From Mesorhizobium sangaii (GTDB lineage Bacteria > Pseudomonadota > Alphaproteobacteria > Rhizobiales > Rhizobiaceae), in NCBI RefSeq assembly GCF_014207355.1, contig NZ_JACHEF010000002.1:806001-870000 (forward strand): a stretch of 64,000 nt of DNA. The letters run 5' to 3'. The notes below the pieces were generated by a model. The model searched no databases. It saw only the letters and a list, made by a program, of their open reading frames with translations, and was not told the DNA's origin. Shown in pieces: positions 53,652-62,529 of the stretch. Both the position numbers and the translations under genes were made by a program. Numbering within the stretch: the first letter of the stretch is position 1; the number at the start of each line of letters is the position of its first letter.

Positions 53652-55097
53652 TCAGCCAACCGTCGGCGTGGCCAACAGCCAGAGGCCGAAGACCGTGTAG
53701 GCGATCATCAGCACGGTGAGCGGGAACTGGCTGAGGGCTGCGCGGGAGGGCTGCGGGTGCAAACGCCAGGCGAAGCCGTGGGCGACGAGGACGGCGAGCA
53801 CATGGCCTGAAATGAGGACGCCGGCCTGGACATTCCACAGCCACCAGGCGGAATCGGCACCAGCAACGATGCCGGCCTCGATCGGCATGTCGGCGGTGCC
53901 GAACAGGTTCCAGCCCAGAGCGAACGGGTCGGACAGCGCCGCAAGCGCATACTGGCCGTCGACGAGCAGCGACGTCAGGTAATGCGCGGCATGATAGGCA
54001 AGCGCGATCGGTACGATCGACCACACCAGCAGTCCGGCTGCATGGCCGATTGGGCGATCGCTGCCGGCAAGATGCTGGCCGAGCCAGACGGCCAGCATGA
54101 ACACGCCTGCAAGCAACAGGAACGTCAGAACCAGCCCGAGGCTGCCGATGCCGAGGACCGCGGTGCGGCCGGGAAATTCGAGCGGATTGATGCCGAACAG
54201 GCCGAGCCAGAAGAAGGTTTTCGACAGGCCGTCGAAGGACACTGACGACAGGGCAAGAAGCAGGAAGGCAATGCCGCTGGCCGGCAACTGCTCGGCGGCG
54301 AGCAGCTTGGCGCCCGGCCAGCACAGGCCAAGCCGGCCGGTTTCGTTGCGCTCGACGACCGCGAAACGCGCCACCATCGACAAGAAGACCGACAGGAATT
54401 CGCCGCTGCGGCTCCAGTTTCGATAGCCGAACGCTAGCATGGCAAGGAAGGTGAGCAGCCAGTAGAGGCCGGCAGCATATGCCAGCCGCGCCGGATCGTC
54501 GGGCGACGGATCGATGAGTTCGAACCAGGCAAAGGCGAAGAACAACAAGACCGCCGGCCAGCAGCCGAGCCACCGGGGAAGTCGCCATCCCCCTTCATCG
54601 CTTGCGCCGAACAGGCGAGAGGCAAGACGCCACGGCCCATACCATGGGTTCAGCCATGACCAGAGATCACCGAAGACACCTTGCAGCAGCGTGACGCCGG
54701 CCCATAGCAGGGTCCAGATCACCAGCGGCAAGGGGTTTGAAAGTGGGTCGCGGCTGCCGAAAAAGCCAGCAGCGAAGAGGATTGCAAAGCCGGCAAAGGA
54801 GACCAGGCTAAGTGCGGTGCGGGCGCTGTCGCCGAAGGCGAACAGCTGCAGGCGCCGGCGCCAGAAACGGTCAAGCCAATCCCCCGGCAACAGCGCCAGC
54901 ACGAGGAAACTGACGGCCACGGCGAAAGCCCCGCCGGCCAGATAGTAACCGGTCGGCAAGAGCAGGACATGGCCACGGTCGGAGGCGTGGGCGAAGGCGG
55001 GGGTGGGCGGCAGGAGGGCCAGCTGAGCGATGAGGCATGCGAGCGCAGTTCTCGAAGAAAGGCGTTTTACGGCGCCCCCCTCTGTCCTGCCGGACAT
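53652..55097 (-). CDS. Unrecognised polytopic membrane protein with signal peptide
   Basis: The 481-aa product has about 11-12 hydrophobic segments and an N-terminal signal-like stretch (RTALACLIAQLALLPPTPAFA-HA). The only ATG before that signal is at 55097, which lies inside the left arm of the 44-bp repeat, preceded by GAGGGGG that could serve as a ribosome binding site. The frame is open up to 55265 through the repeat, but that part is low in biological sense. It has conserved-looking HVLLLPTGYYLAGG. No family recognised with confidence. It lies downstream of pncB on the same strand. Confidence 0.7.
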   Translation of the reverse strand: MSGRTEGGAVKRLSSRTALACLIAQLALLPPTPAFAHASDRGHVLLLPTGYYLAGGAFAVAVSFLVLALLPGDWLDRFWRRRLQLFAFGDSARTALSLVSFAGFAILFAAGFFGSRDPLSNPLPLVIWTLLWAGVTLLQGVFGDLWSWLNPWYGPWRLASRLFGASDEGGWRLPRWLGCWPAVLLFFAFAWFELIDPSPDDPARLAYAAGLYWLLTFLAMLAFGYRNWSRSGEFLSVFLSMVARFAVVERNETGRLGLCWPGAKLLAAEQLPASGIAFLLLALSSVSFDGLSKTFFWLGLFGINPLEFPGRTAVLGIGSLGLVLTFLLLAGVFMLAVWLGQHLAGSDRPIGHAAGLLVWSIVPIALAYHAAHYLTSLLVDGQYALAALSDPFALGWNLFGTADMPIEAGIVAGADSAWWLWNVQAGVLISGHVLAVLVAHGFAWRLHPQPSRAALSQFPLTVLMIAYTVFGLWLLATPTVG

Positions 55098-55229
55098 CTC
55101 CCCCTCAAGGGGGGAGATTGCGCTGTCATTTTGGCTTTCGCCAACTGTTAGGGTTGCAGAGGAAGCCCTATCGATGAAGCTGCCAATCTCCCCCCTGGAG
55201 GGGGAGATGTCCGGCAGGACAGAGGGGGG
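55075..55229. repeat. Long inverted repeat with 44-bp arms (copy 2)
   Basis: Arms at 55075-55118 and 55186-55229 match copy 1 at 52017-52170, with one mismatch within the right arm (43 of 44). The loop is 67 bases and unrelated to that of copy 1. It lies between pncB and the membrane protein gene and contains the apparent start codon of the latter. Confidence 0.9.
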
Positions 55230-55268
55230 CGCGAAGGAACTCGAACTATGGAGGAGTTCCATCACCCC

Positions 55269-56573
55269 TCACACCTTGACCAGTTGCTCCACGCGGTCCT
55301 TCTGACCGAAGATGCGCAAATAACGCTCGATCTCTTTCTCGTCGCCGGTCGCCTTGGCCGGGTTGTCGGAAAGCTTGACCGCCGGTCTTCCATTGGCCTC
55401 GGTGACCTTGCAGACCAGCGATATGGCGTCCAGGCTGTTGGTTTCGGTCGGCGCGCAGCCTTCGAAATCATTGGTGAGGTTGGTGCCCCAGCCGAACGAC
55501 ATGCGCACCTTGCCCCTGAAATGGCGGTAGGTCTCCTCGATCGTTTCGACCTCGAGCCCGTCGGAGAAGATCAGCAGTTTCTGCCGGGGATCCTTGCCCT
55601 TGTCGCGCCACCAGGACAGGATTTTCTCCCCGCCCTCGATCGGCGGCGCGCTGTCGGGGCGAAAACCGGTCCAGTCGGCCACCCAGTCCGGCGCGTCGCG
55701 CAGGAACGACGCCGTGCCGAAGGCATCGGGCAGCACGATCAGCAGATTGCCGCCATAGTAGCGCTGCCAGTCCTGCAGCACCTTGTAGGGCGACTGTTTC
55801 AGCTCTTTTTCCGAATTGGCGAGCGCGGCGAACACCATCGGCAGTTCGTGCGCATTGGTGCCGAGCGCTTCGAGGTCGTTGTCCATGGCCAAAAGCACGT
55901 TGGAGGTGCCGGTGAAGGCCTCGCCGATGCCTTCCTTCAAAGCCTCGACGCACCAACGCTGCCACAGGAAGGAATGGCGCCGGCGCGTGCCGAAATCCGA
56001 GATGCGGATGCCGGGCAGCGCCTTCAGCCGTTCGGTCTTGGCCCACATCTTGGCCTTGGCACGGGCATAGAGCACATCGAGCGCGAAGGGGCCGAACGCC
56101 CGCATGGCCGCGCGGGAGCGGAGCTCATTGATGATGGCGAGCGCCGGGATCTCCCACAGCGTGGTGTACATCCACGGCCCGCTGAAGGTGAGTTCATACT
56201 GGCCGTCGCGCTTCGACAATTCGTATTCCGGCAGCCTGAAATTCTCCAGCCAGGCGAGGAATTCCGGTTCGAAGATCTGCTTGCGGCCGTAGAAATTGTT
56301 GCCGCCCAGCCAGATCATCTCCTTCTTGCTGAAGCGCAAGGTGCGGGCATGGTCGAGCTGTTCGCGCAGTTCGCCCTCGTCGATCTCGTCGGCCAGCCGC
56401 ACGGAGGTGGTGCGGTTGATCAGCGAGAAAGTCGTGTCGACCTTGGGATACATGCCCCAGATCATCTGCAGCATCAAAAGCTTGTAGAAGTCCGTATCGA
56501 GCAGGCTGCGCACGATCGGGTCGAGCTTCCAGGTGTGGTTGTAAACACGCCGCGCAATATCGGTCCTAGCCAT
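55269..56573 (-). CDS. pncB: Nicotinate phosphoribosyltransferase
   Basis: The 434-aa product forms nicotinate mononucleotide from nicotinate and PRPP with ATP. Family blocks are visible: [16 protein letters not shown] near the N terminus, [15 protein letters not shown], the catalytic His in GTNAHELPM, and [17 protein letters not shown]. It salvages nicotinate made by PncA. It is in the same direction as the membrane protein gene but separated by the repeat. Confidence 0.96.
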   Translation of the reverse strand: MARTDIARRVYNHTWKLDPIVRSLLDTDFYKLLMLQMIWGMYPKVDTTFSLINRTTSVRLADEIDEGELREQLDHARTLRFSKKEMIWLGGNNFYGRKQIFEPEFLAWLENFRLPEYELSKRDGQYELTFSGPWMYTTLWEIPALAIINELRSRAAMRAFGPFALDVLYARAKAKMWAKTERLKALPGIRISDFGTRRRHSFLWQRWCVEALKEGIGEAFTGTSNVLLAMDNDLEALGTNAHELPMVFAALANSEKELKQSPYKVLQDWQRYYGGNLLIVLPDAFGTASFLRDAPDWVADWTGFRPDSAPPIEGGEKILSWWRDKGKDPRQKLLIFSDGLEVETIEETYRHFRGKVRMSFGWGTNLTNDFEGCAPTETNSLDAISLVCKVTEANGRPAVKLSDNPAKATGDEKEIERYLRIFGQKDRVEQLVKV

Positions 56574-56731
56574 GTTTCAACACCGCCTTCGCTGCCTGCT
56601 ACCCACAACCGCGACAGGCCTCATAACATCGAATTGGCCAAAACACTCCCGGTTTCAGGGCTGGCCCGACAAAAAGAAGACCCTGCATGCGGCCAATGCA
56701 ATCGGCCGGCGCCGCCAACGGCAGGCCGGTG

Positions 56732-57706
56732 TCAGATCCCGGTTCTGCCGCCGATGACCCTGAGCGCCGGACGCTTGCGGCGGGTGACGACGCGGCCCGC
56801 CACCGGCGCATCGGCGCGGCCGTCATCCTGCGCCTTCTCGGCAAACAGCCAGTCGATGAACAGTTGCACGATCGGCGTCGACTTCATCTCGTTGCGGCAG
56901 ACGACGTAGAAATCGTCGACCGCCGGCACCGACAGGCTGAACGGCGCCACCAGCATGCCCCTGGCCAGCAGCGAACTCGCCGTCACCGAATCGCCCAGCG
57001 CCACGCCATGGCCGTGGACCGCGGCTTCAACCGCCATGCGCGCGTCGCCGAGATGATGACGGCGGCCGCGTTCCAGGTCCAGCGCATCGGCGGCCGCCAG
57101 CCAGGTGTGCCATTCGCGGCCGTCGTCGCCATGCAGGAAGACATGGTCGGCGAGATCCCTGACGCTGCGGATCGGACGGTTGTTGATCAGTGTCGGGCTG
57201 ACCACGGGAAAAAGTTCGAGTCCCGACCATTTGCGCATCCAGCAATCGGTCCAGCTGCCGTCGCCGTAATGCACGCAGACATCGATCTGCGGCGCGCGGA
57301 TATCCTTGGCGTCGTTGGAAGGGATCAGCGTCAGCCTGATGTCCGGATACTGTGCCATGAAACTGCCGAGCCGCGGTGTCATCCACAGCAAGAGCAATGC
57401 CGGCACGCAGGAGACGGAGAGAGTGCCGCTGCTCGCCGGCCGTGTCATGCGCTGCGTGGCGGCGGCGATGCCGTCGAAGGCGCTTGAGACCGCCGGCAGC
57501 AGCTCGGCGCCGTGCGGCGTCAGTTTGACCCGCTGGCCGGCTCGCTCGAAAAGCTTGACGCCGAGCGACTGCTCGAGCGCCTTGATCTGGTGGCTGATGG
57601 CGCCATGCGTGACATTCAGCTCACTCGCCGCCTTGGTCAGCGAGCCGTGGCGGGCCGTTGCCTCGAAGGCGCGCAGCGGATTCAGCGGTGGCAGGCGCTT
57701 GGCCAT
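56732..57706 (-). CDS. LysR-family regulator (GcvA-like)
   Basis: The 324-aa product has the LTTR helix-turn-helix (LRAFEATARHGSLTKAASELN, VTHGAISHQIKALEQSLGVKLFER) and an effector domain of the GcvA type. A C-terminal tail of 25 residues is basic and unusual for the group. It is divergent from the ureohydrolase gene and a perfect palindrome lies 17 bases upstream of its start. It probably activates the amine/ABC genes and represses itself. Confidence 0.92.
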   Translation of the reverse strand: MAKRLPPLNPLRAFEATARHGSLTKAASELNVTHGAISHQIKALEQSLGVKLFERAGQRVKLTPHGAELLPAVSSAFDGIAAATQRMTRPASSGTLSVSCVPALLLLWMTPRLGSFMAQYPDIRLTLIPSNDAKDIRAPQIDVCVHYGDGSWTDCWMRKWSGLELFPVVSPTLINNRPIRSVRDLADHVFLHGDDGREWHTWLAAADALDLERGRRHHLGDARMAVEAAVHGHGVALGDSVTASSLLARGMLVAPFSLSVPAVDDFYVVCRNEMKSTPIVQLFIDWLFAEKAQDDGRADAPVAGRVVTRRKRPALRVIGGRTGI

Positions 57707-57722
57707 GGGCGTCCAGGTTTAT

Positions 57723-57739
57723 TGTGAGATTTTCTCACA
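57723..57739. promoter_or_regulatory. LysR-box palindrome
   Basis: TGTGAGA-TTT-TCTCACA, a perfect 17-bp inverted repeat with a T-N11-A core, 17 bases upstream of the LysR gene start and 180 bases upstream of the ureohydrolase gene. Confidence 0.7.
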
Positions 57740-57918
57740 GCCGACACCGTAACAATATCAATTGATTTTTCAATGCGGCTGCCAGACACTTTGGCCCGGA
57801 ACAGCATCAAGACGTGAAATCTGCAGGCAGCCAGCGGGACAACGACCCGGCCGGATGACGGTCGCTTCGCCAAGGTCACCGGCGGCCGCGCTGCATCAGC
57901 CCGGCAGGAGGAGCGGAC

Positions 57919-58980
57919 ATGGGTTACGATCGCGGCAAGCTCGACGCGTTGCGCCGCAAATATGGCGAGAGCCATGGCGGCGAGATGTTCGACCCGAAGT
58001 TCCGGCGCGTCGCCGACAAGATCTTTTCCAAGAGTGGCACCCGGCTGGCGCCTTATTCCGGCATACCGACCTTCCTCGCTGCGCCCTACCGCGAAATATC
58101 GGCCGACAATCCGGATTTCGGCGACCTGCAGGTGGCGATCATCGGCGTGCCGATGGACCTTGGCGTCACCAACCGGCCGGGCTCGCGTTTCGGGCCAAGG
58201 GCGCTGCGCGCCATCGAGCGCATCGGCCCCTACAATCACGTGCTGGAATGCGCCCCGACACATGAACTACGGGTCGCCGACATCGGCGACACGCCGTTCC
58301 GCAGCCGCTACCGGCTCGAGATCAGCCATGAGGACATCGAGCGCCGGACCAACCAGATCGTCGATGCCGGCGTCATCCCGCTGTCGGTCGGCGGCGACCA
58401 TTCGATCAGCCACCCGATCCTGAAGGCCGTCGGCAAGAAAGCTCCGGTCGGCCTGATCCACATCGACGCCCACTGCGATACCAGTGGCCTGTTCGACATG
58501 ACCAAGTTCCATCACGGCGGACCGTTCCGCAATGCGGTGCTCGACGGCGTGCTCGATCCGACGCGCACCATCCAGATCGGCATTCGCGGCTCGGCCGAAT
58601 ATCTGTGGGAGTTTACCTACGAGTCCGGCATGACCGTCGTGCATGCCGAGGAGGTGACCGGTCTCGGCATTCCCGCCATCATCGAGAAGGCGCGCAAGAT
58701 CGTTGGCGACGGGCCGACCTACATCTCCTTCGACATCGACAGCGTCGATCCGGCCTTCGCGCCCGGCACCGGCACGCCTGAGATCGGCGGGCTGACGACA
58801 CGTGAAGTGCTCGAACTGCTGCGCGGTCTGAAGGGCCTCAACATCGTCGGCGGCGACGTCGTCGAAGTGGCGCCGCAATACGACGCGACCACCAACACGG
58901 CGCACGCAGGCGCCCAGGTTCTGTTCGAAATCCTGAGCCTGATGGTGTTCAGCCCGGCGATCACAGGCAAGGGAGCCTGA
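57919..58980 (+). CDS. Agmatinase-family ureohydrolase
   Basis: The 353-aa arginase-fold enzyme hydrolyses a guanidino compound to urea and an amine. Mn ligands are complete: His161 (GGDHS), Asp183, His185, Asp187 (HIDAHCDTS) and Asp272, Asp274 (SFDIDSVDPAF). The N terminus is about 45 residues longer than SpeB of E. coli. Substrate could be agmatine, guanidinobutyrate, guanidinopropionate or guanidine itself, since all are handled by related enzymes. It heads a plus-strand row of ABC transporter genes, which suggests its substrate is imported by them. Confidence 0.88.
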   Translation: MGYDRGKLDALRRKYGESHGGEMFDPKFRRVADKIFSKSGTRLAPYSGIPTFLAAPYREISADNPDFGDLQVAIIGVPMDLGVTNRPGSRFGPRALRAIERIGPYNHVLECAPTHELRVADIGDTPFRSRYRLEISHEDIERRTNQIVDAGVIPLSVGGDHSISHPILKAVGKKAPVGLIHIDAHCDTSGLFDMTKFHHGGPFRNAVLDGVLDPTRTIQIGIRGSAEYLWEFTYESGMTVVHAEEVTGLGIPAIIEKARKIVGDGPTYISFDIDSVDPAFAPGTGTPEIGGLTTREVLELLRGLKGLNIVGGDVVEVAPQYDATTNTAHAGAQVLFEILSLMVFSPAITGKGA

Positions 58981-59059
58981 CGTTTAGAAAGCAAAGGCGG
59001 CCGCCGCGCTGGAGCCGGCGGCCGACTCAAACAAACAAAGCTTCCAGAGGGGAATACAA

Positions 59060-59869
59060 ATGACGATCCGTATCGCACTCAAATCATCCATCGCCGCCGT
59101 GTTGATGCTTGGCACCGCTGGCTTTGGCTTCGCCACGCAAGCCGCCAATGCCGACGCGCTGGCGGACATCACCAAGGCCGGCACCATCAATGTCGGCGTC
59201 TTCGCCGATTTTCCGCCCTTCTCCTCGGCCAGCGCCGACATGAGCCTCAAGGGCTATGACATGGATGTCGCGCAATACATTGCCGACACACTGAAGGTGA
59301 AGCTCAATCCGGTCGCCGTCACCGGCCAGAACCGAATCCCCTACCTCAACGACCATCGCGTCGATCTCTTGATGAGCGTTGGCTATTCGAAGGAGCGTGA
59401 GCAGGTGATCGACTTCGCTGCTGCCTACGCGCCCTACTACATCGCCGTGATCGGTCCGGCGGCGCTATCGGTCAAAGGCAAGGAAGACCTTGCCGACAAG
59501 TCGATCGCCGTCAACCGCGGCACGCTCGAAGACACCTCGCTCACCGAGGCAGCACCGGCGTCGGCCGACATCAAGCGTTTCGACAACTACAATTCGGTGA
59601 TCCAGGCCTTCATCTCCGGCCAGACGCAGCTGATGGTCGTCGGCAACGATGTCGGCGCCCAGGTGCTGGCCAAGCAGGACGTGCTGAAGCCGGAGCAGAA
59701 GTTCCAGCTCCTGACCTCGCCTTCGCATATCGGTCTCAACAAGAATGAAGACAGCCTGAAGAAGGCGGTCAACGACGCCATCGCCAAAATGCTGGCGGAC
59801 GGCAAGCTGGATGCCAGCTCGCAGGCCTGGCTGAAGACGCCGCTCAACCCCGACAACCTCAAGGATTGA
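59060..59869 (+). CDS. Periplasmic amino-acid-type binding protein (SBP_bac_3)
   Basis: The 269-aa protein has a Sec signal (SIAAVLMLGTAGFGFATQA) and the family 3 fold: GTINVGVFADFPPFSS at the mature N terminus, GYDMDVAQYIADTL and VDLLMSVGYSKEREQVIDFA. Binding proteins of this family carry polar amino acids, opines or guanidino amino acids. Two permease genes follow. Confidence 0.92.
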   Translation: MTIRIALKSSIAAVLMLGTAGFGFATQAANADALADITKAGTINVGVFADFPPFSSASADMSLKGYDMDVAQYIADTLKVKLNPVAVTGQNRIPYLNDHRVDLLMSVGYSKEREQVIDFAAAYAPYYIAVIGPAALSVKGKEDLADKSIAVNRGTLEDTSLTEAAPASADIKRFDNYNSVIQAFISGQTQLMVVGNDVGAQVLAKQDVLKPEQKFQLLTSPSHIGLNKNEDSLKKAVNDAIAKMLADGKLDASSQAWLKTPLNPDNLKD

Positions 59870-59875
59870 GTTCCG

Positions 59876-60532
59876 GTGGCCTTTGCCTGGCTTCCAGGGG
59901 CTGCGGGTGACATCGCGCGCGGAGCGGTCACGACGGTCCTGTTGATCGTCGTGACCACGCTGGCGGGGACGTTCCTCAGCATCCTGGGGGCTGCGGGACG
60001 GCGAAACGGCCCCGTGCTGCTCAAACGGGCCATCGGTATCTATGTCGAGGTGATGCGCAACACGCCGTTCCTGGTGCAGCTGTTCTTCATCTTCTTCGGC
60101 CTGCCCAGCCTCGGGATCAGACTCGATCCGGTGCTGGCCGCCATCCTGGCGATGACGCTCAACATGGCGGCCTATACGATCGAGATCGTCGGCGCCGGAC
60201 TTGACGCCGTGCCCGTCGGACAGACCGAAGCAGCGCTTGCGCTGGGCTTGAGGCCGCGTCAGGTGTTCATCAAGATCGTGCTGCCGCAGGCGCTCAAGGT
60301 GATCTATCCGGCGCTGACCAGCCAGATCGTCATCATGATGCTGGAGTCCGCCGTGGTGTCGCAGATCGCGGTGCGCGAGCTTACCTACGAGGCCGACATG
60401 CTGCAGGCACGTACGTTCCGGTCCTTCGAGACCTACCTTGTCGTGACGCTGGTTTATCTCGTGCTGTCGATGGCCTTGCGCCGGCTGTTGGTCACGGGCG
60501 GACGCCGCGTCCTGGGGGCTGGCGTGTCGTGA
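59876..60532 (+). CDS. Polar amino acid-type ABC permease (HisQ/M family)
   Basis: The 218-aa membrane protein of the HisM family has EVMRNTPFLVQLFFIFFGLP and the EAA loop EAALALGLRPRQVFIKIVLPQ. Start GTG 59876 is six bases after the binding-protein stop. It overlaps the next permease by four bases. Confidence 0.92.
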   Translation: MAFAWLPGAAGDIARGAVTTVLLIVVTTLAGTFLSILGAAGRRNGPVLLKRAIGIYVEVMRNTPFLVQLFFIFFGLPSLGIRLDPVLAAILAMTLNMAAYTIEIVGAGLDAVPVGQTEAALALGLRPRQVFIKIVLPQALKVIYPALTSQIVIMMLESAVVSQIAVRELTYEADMLQARTFRSFETYLVVTLVYLVLSMALRRLLVTGGRRVLGAGVS

Positions 60533-61173
60533 TCGAATTCACCTTCTGGGACATCGTGCGCAACCTTTTGCTCGCCGCCCGCTGGACGGTGCTCTTGTCG
60601 CTGGCCGCTTTCGTTGGCGGCGGCGTTGTCGGCATGGTCGTGCTGTTCTTCAGGATCTCTGAGAATAAATGGAGCCGGCGCATTGCCTCCGGCTATATCG
60701 CGCTGTTCCAGGGGACGCCGCTGTTGATGCAGCTGTTCCTGATGTTCTTCGGCCTGCCGATGCTCGGCCTGCGTATCGAGCCGTGGACGGCGGCGGTGCT
60801 CGGCCTGACCTTCTTCGCCAGTGCCTATCTAGCCGAGATCTGGCGCAGCGGCGTCGATGCGCTGCCGCGCGGCCAGTGGGATGCCGGCGCCAGCCTTGGC
60901 CTGCACTATCTGCAGGAGCTGAGGTTGATCATCCTGCCGCAGGCGTTTTCGATCACCCGCGCGCCGACCGTCGGGTTCCTGGTGCAGCTCATCAAGTCGA
61001 CGGCGCTCACCTCGATCATCGGCTTCGAGGAACTGGTGCGGACCTCCAACGCCATCAACAATGCGACCTTCGAGCCCTTCAAGGTCTACGGGCTGGTGGC
61101 GCTGATCTTTTTCGTCATGTGTTTTCCACTGACGCAATACGCGCGTACGCTCGAACGACGCGCCGCCCACTGA
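60529..61173 (+). CDS. Second polar amino acid-type ABC permease
   Basis: The 214-aa HisM-family protein has YIALFQGTPLLMQLFLMFFG and an EAA-like loop WDAGASLGLHYLQELRLIILPQ. Its GTG start overlaps the first permease's stop (GTGA). No ATPase of this transporter type follows: the next genes belong to a spermidine/putrescine-type system. Confidence 0.92.
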   Translation: MIEFTFWDIVRNLLLAARWTVLLSLAAFVGGGVVGMVVLFFRISENKWSRRIASGYIALFQGTPLLMQLFLMFFGLPMLGLRIEPWTAAVLGLTFFASAYLAEIWRSGVDALPRGQWDAGASLGLHYLQELRLIILPQAFSITRAPTVGFLVQLIKSTALTSIIGFEELVRTSNAINNATFEPFKVYGLVALIFFVMCFPLTQYARTLERRAAH

Positions 61174-61245
61174 GCCGCAAAAAGCGGCGGGCAACGGAAT
61201 TAAGGGAACCAGCCGGAGAACCGGCATAAACAGAGGAGAGACCAG

Positions 61246-62334
61246 ATGACCAGATTGATCGCAACACAAGTCAGCCGGCGCAGCGTGCTTGGCGCCGGGC
61301 TGGCGACGGCCGGCGTGCTCGCCATGCCGTCGATCCTGCGGGCGCAGGACAAGTCGCTCAAGGTCGGCGTCTATGGCGGCTACTTCAAGAAATCGTTCGA
61401 CGAGCACGTCTTCCCCGACTTCACCAAGGCCACCGGCATCGCGGTGGAATCGGTCGCCGAGCCGACCGGCGAGGCGTGGCTGGTGCAGCTCGAACAGGCG
61501 GCCAAGGCCGGCCAGGCGCCGGCCGATCTTTCGATGATGTCGCAGACCTCGACGCTGAAGGGTCAGTCGACCGAACTGTGGACGCCGCTCGACACCTCCA
61601 AGTTCAAGCATTACGGCGACCTGTTGCCGCGCTTCATCAACAAATATCCGGATGGCCGCGTTGCCGGCATCGGTGCGGTGGCCTGGTGGATCACGCTGGT
61701 CTCCAACACCGATGTCTACAAGGAAGCGCCGACCTCCTGGGCGGCTTTCTGGGACAAGGCGAACGAGGATAAGCTCGGCCTTTTGGCGCTCGCCTCCAAC
61801 TCGTTCCTGCTCGAAGTGACGGCCAAGACCTTCATGGGCGGCACCAATGCGCTCGACACCGAGGAAGGGTTGAACAAGGCGTTCGAGAAGCTCGCCGAGG
61901 TCAAGCCGAATGTGCGCCTGTGGTATCGCGACGAGGCACAGTTCGAACAGGCGCTGAAATCGGGCGAAATCCCGATGGGCCAGTATTATCACGACGTCAC
62001 CGGCCTCGCGATCGCCGACGGCTTCCATGTCCGTACCACCTTCCCGAAGGAGGGCGGCATCCAGGATTCCGGCAATTGGGTCCTGTCGCGCGCTTCGACC
62101 AAGGTCGACGAGGCGCATGCCTTCATCGACTATATGAGCCAGCCGTCGATGCAGGGCGTGATGTCGCGCAAGGTCGGCACCACGCCAACGCTGAAGAAGG
62201 AGGTGCTTGACCTGACCCCGGCCGAATTCGCATCGGTGTCGTCGGAGATCGAGCCGATCATTCCGCGCTACGACCTCTATACGTCGAAGGCCGACTGGAT
62301 CAACCAGAAGTGGACCGAACTGATAGTCGGCTGA
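61246..62334 (+). CDS. Tat-exported PotD-type binding protein
   Basis: The 362-aa binding protein of the spermidine/putrescine (family 1) class has a twin-arginine signal (QVSRRSVLGAGLATAGVLA) and mature start KSLKVGVYGGYFKKSFDEHV. Conserved ending IEPIIPRYDLYTSKADWINQKWTELIVG is split around the C-terminal helix. It starts a second ABC set with the ATPase and permease that follow. A pair of hairpins lies between it and the ATPase gene. Confidence 0.9.
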   Translation: MTRLIATQVSRRSVLGAGLATAGVLAMPSILRAQDKSLKVGVYGGYFKKSFDEHVFPDFTKATGIAVESVAEPTGEAWLVQLEQAAKAGQAPADLSMMSQTSTLKGQSTELWTPLDTSKFKHYGDLLPRFINKYPDGRVAGIGAVAWWITLVSNTDVYKEAPTSWAAFWDKANEDKLGLLALASNSFLLEVTAKTFMGGTNALDTEEGLNKAFEKLAEVKPNVRLWYRDEAQFEQALKSGEIPMGQYYHDVTGLAIADGFHVRTTFPKEGGIQDSGNWVLSRASTKVDEAHAFIDYMSQPSMQGVMSRKVGTTPTLKKEVLDLTPAEFASVSSEIEPIIPRYDLYTSKADWINQKWTELIVG

Positions 62335-62392
62335 AGCCGGCAACAGCTCGCCCACATCGAGGCGTTCCTCTGGACGGATCGCTTCGGGAACC

Positions 62393-62469
62393 ACCTCTCC
62401 CATTGCGATGGGAGAGGTTATGCTACGCGCCGAAACCGCGGCGCCTCTCCTCTTGCGACCGAGGAGAGG
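62393..62469. repeat. Two REP-like hairpins between potD-type and potA-type genes
   Basis: Hairpin 1 (62393-62418) is ACCTCTCCCAT-TGCG-ATGGGAGAGGT with an 11-bp perfect stem. Hairpin 2 (62444-62469) is CCTCTCCTC / GAGGAGAGG with a 9-bp stem. Such elements after binding-protein genes often stabilise the upstream message so the binding protein is made in excess. Confidence 0.75.
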
Positions 62470-62529
62470 CCGCTGCGAAAACGAGGCGGCAAGGAACCAT
62501 TCCATATCCTCCGGTTAACAGGATCAGCC

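Noticed and set aside
55098..55265. N-terminal extension of the membrane protein through the whole repeat
   Set aside because: It translates both arms of the inverted repeat and lies directly against pncB.
60829..62505. 558-codon minus-strand frame over two ABC genes
   Set aside because: It spans two unrelated genes and their intergenic gap on the other strand, so it cannot be a real gene beside them.
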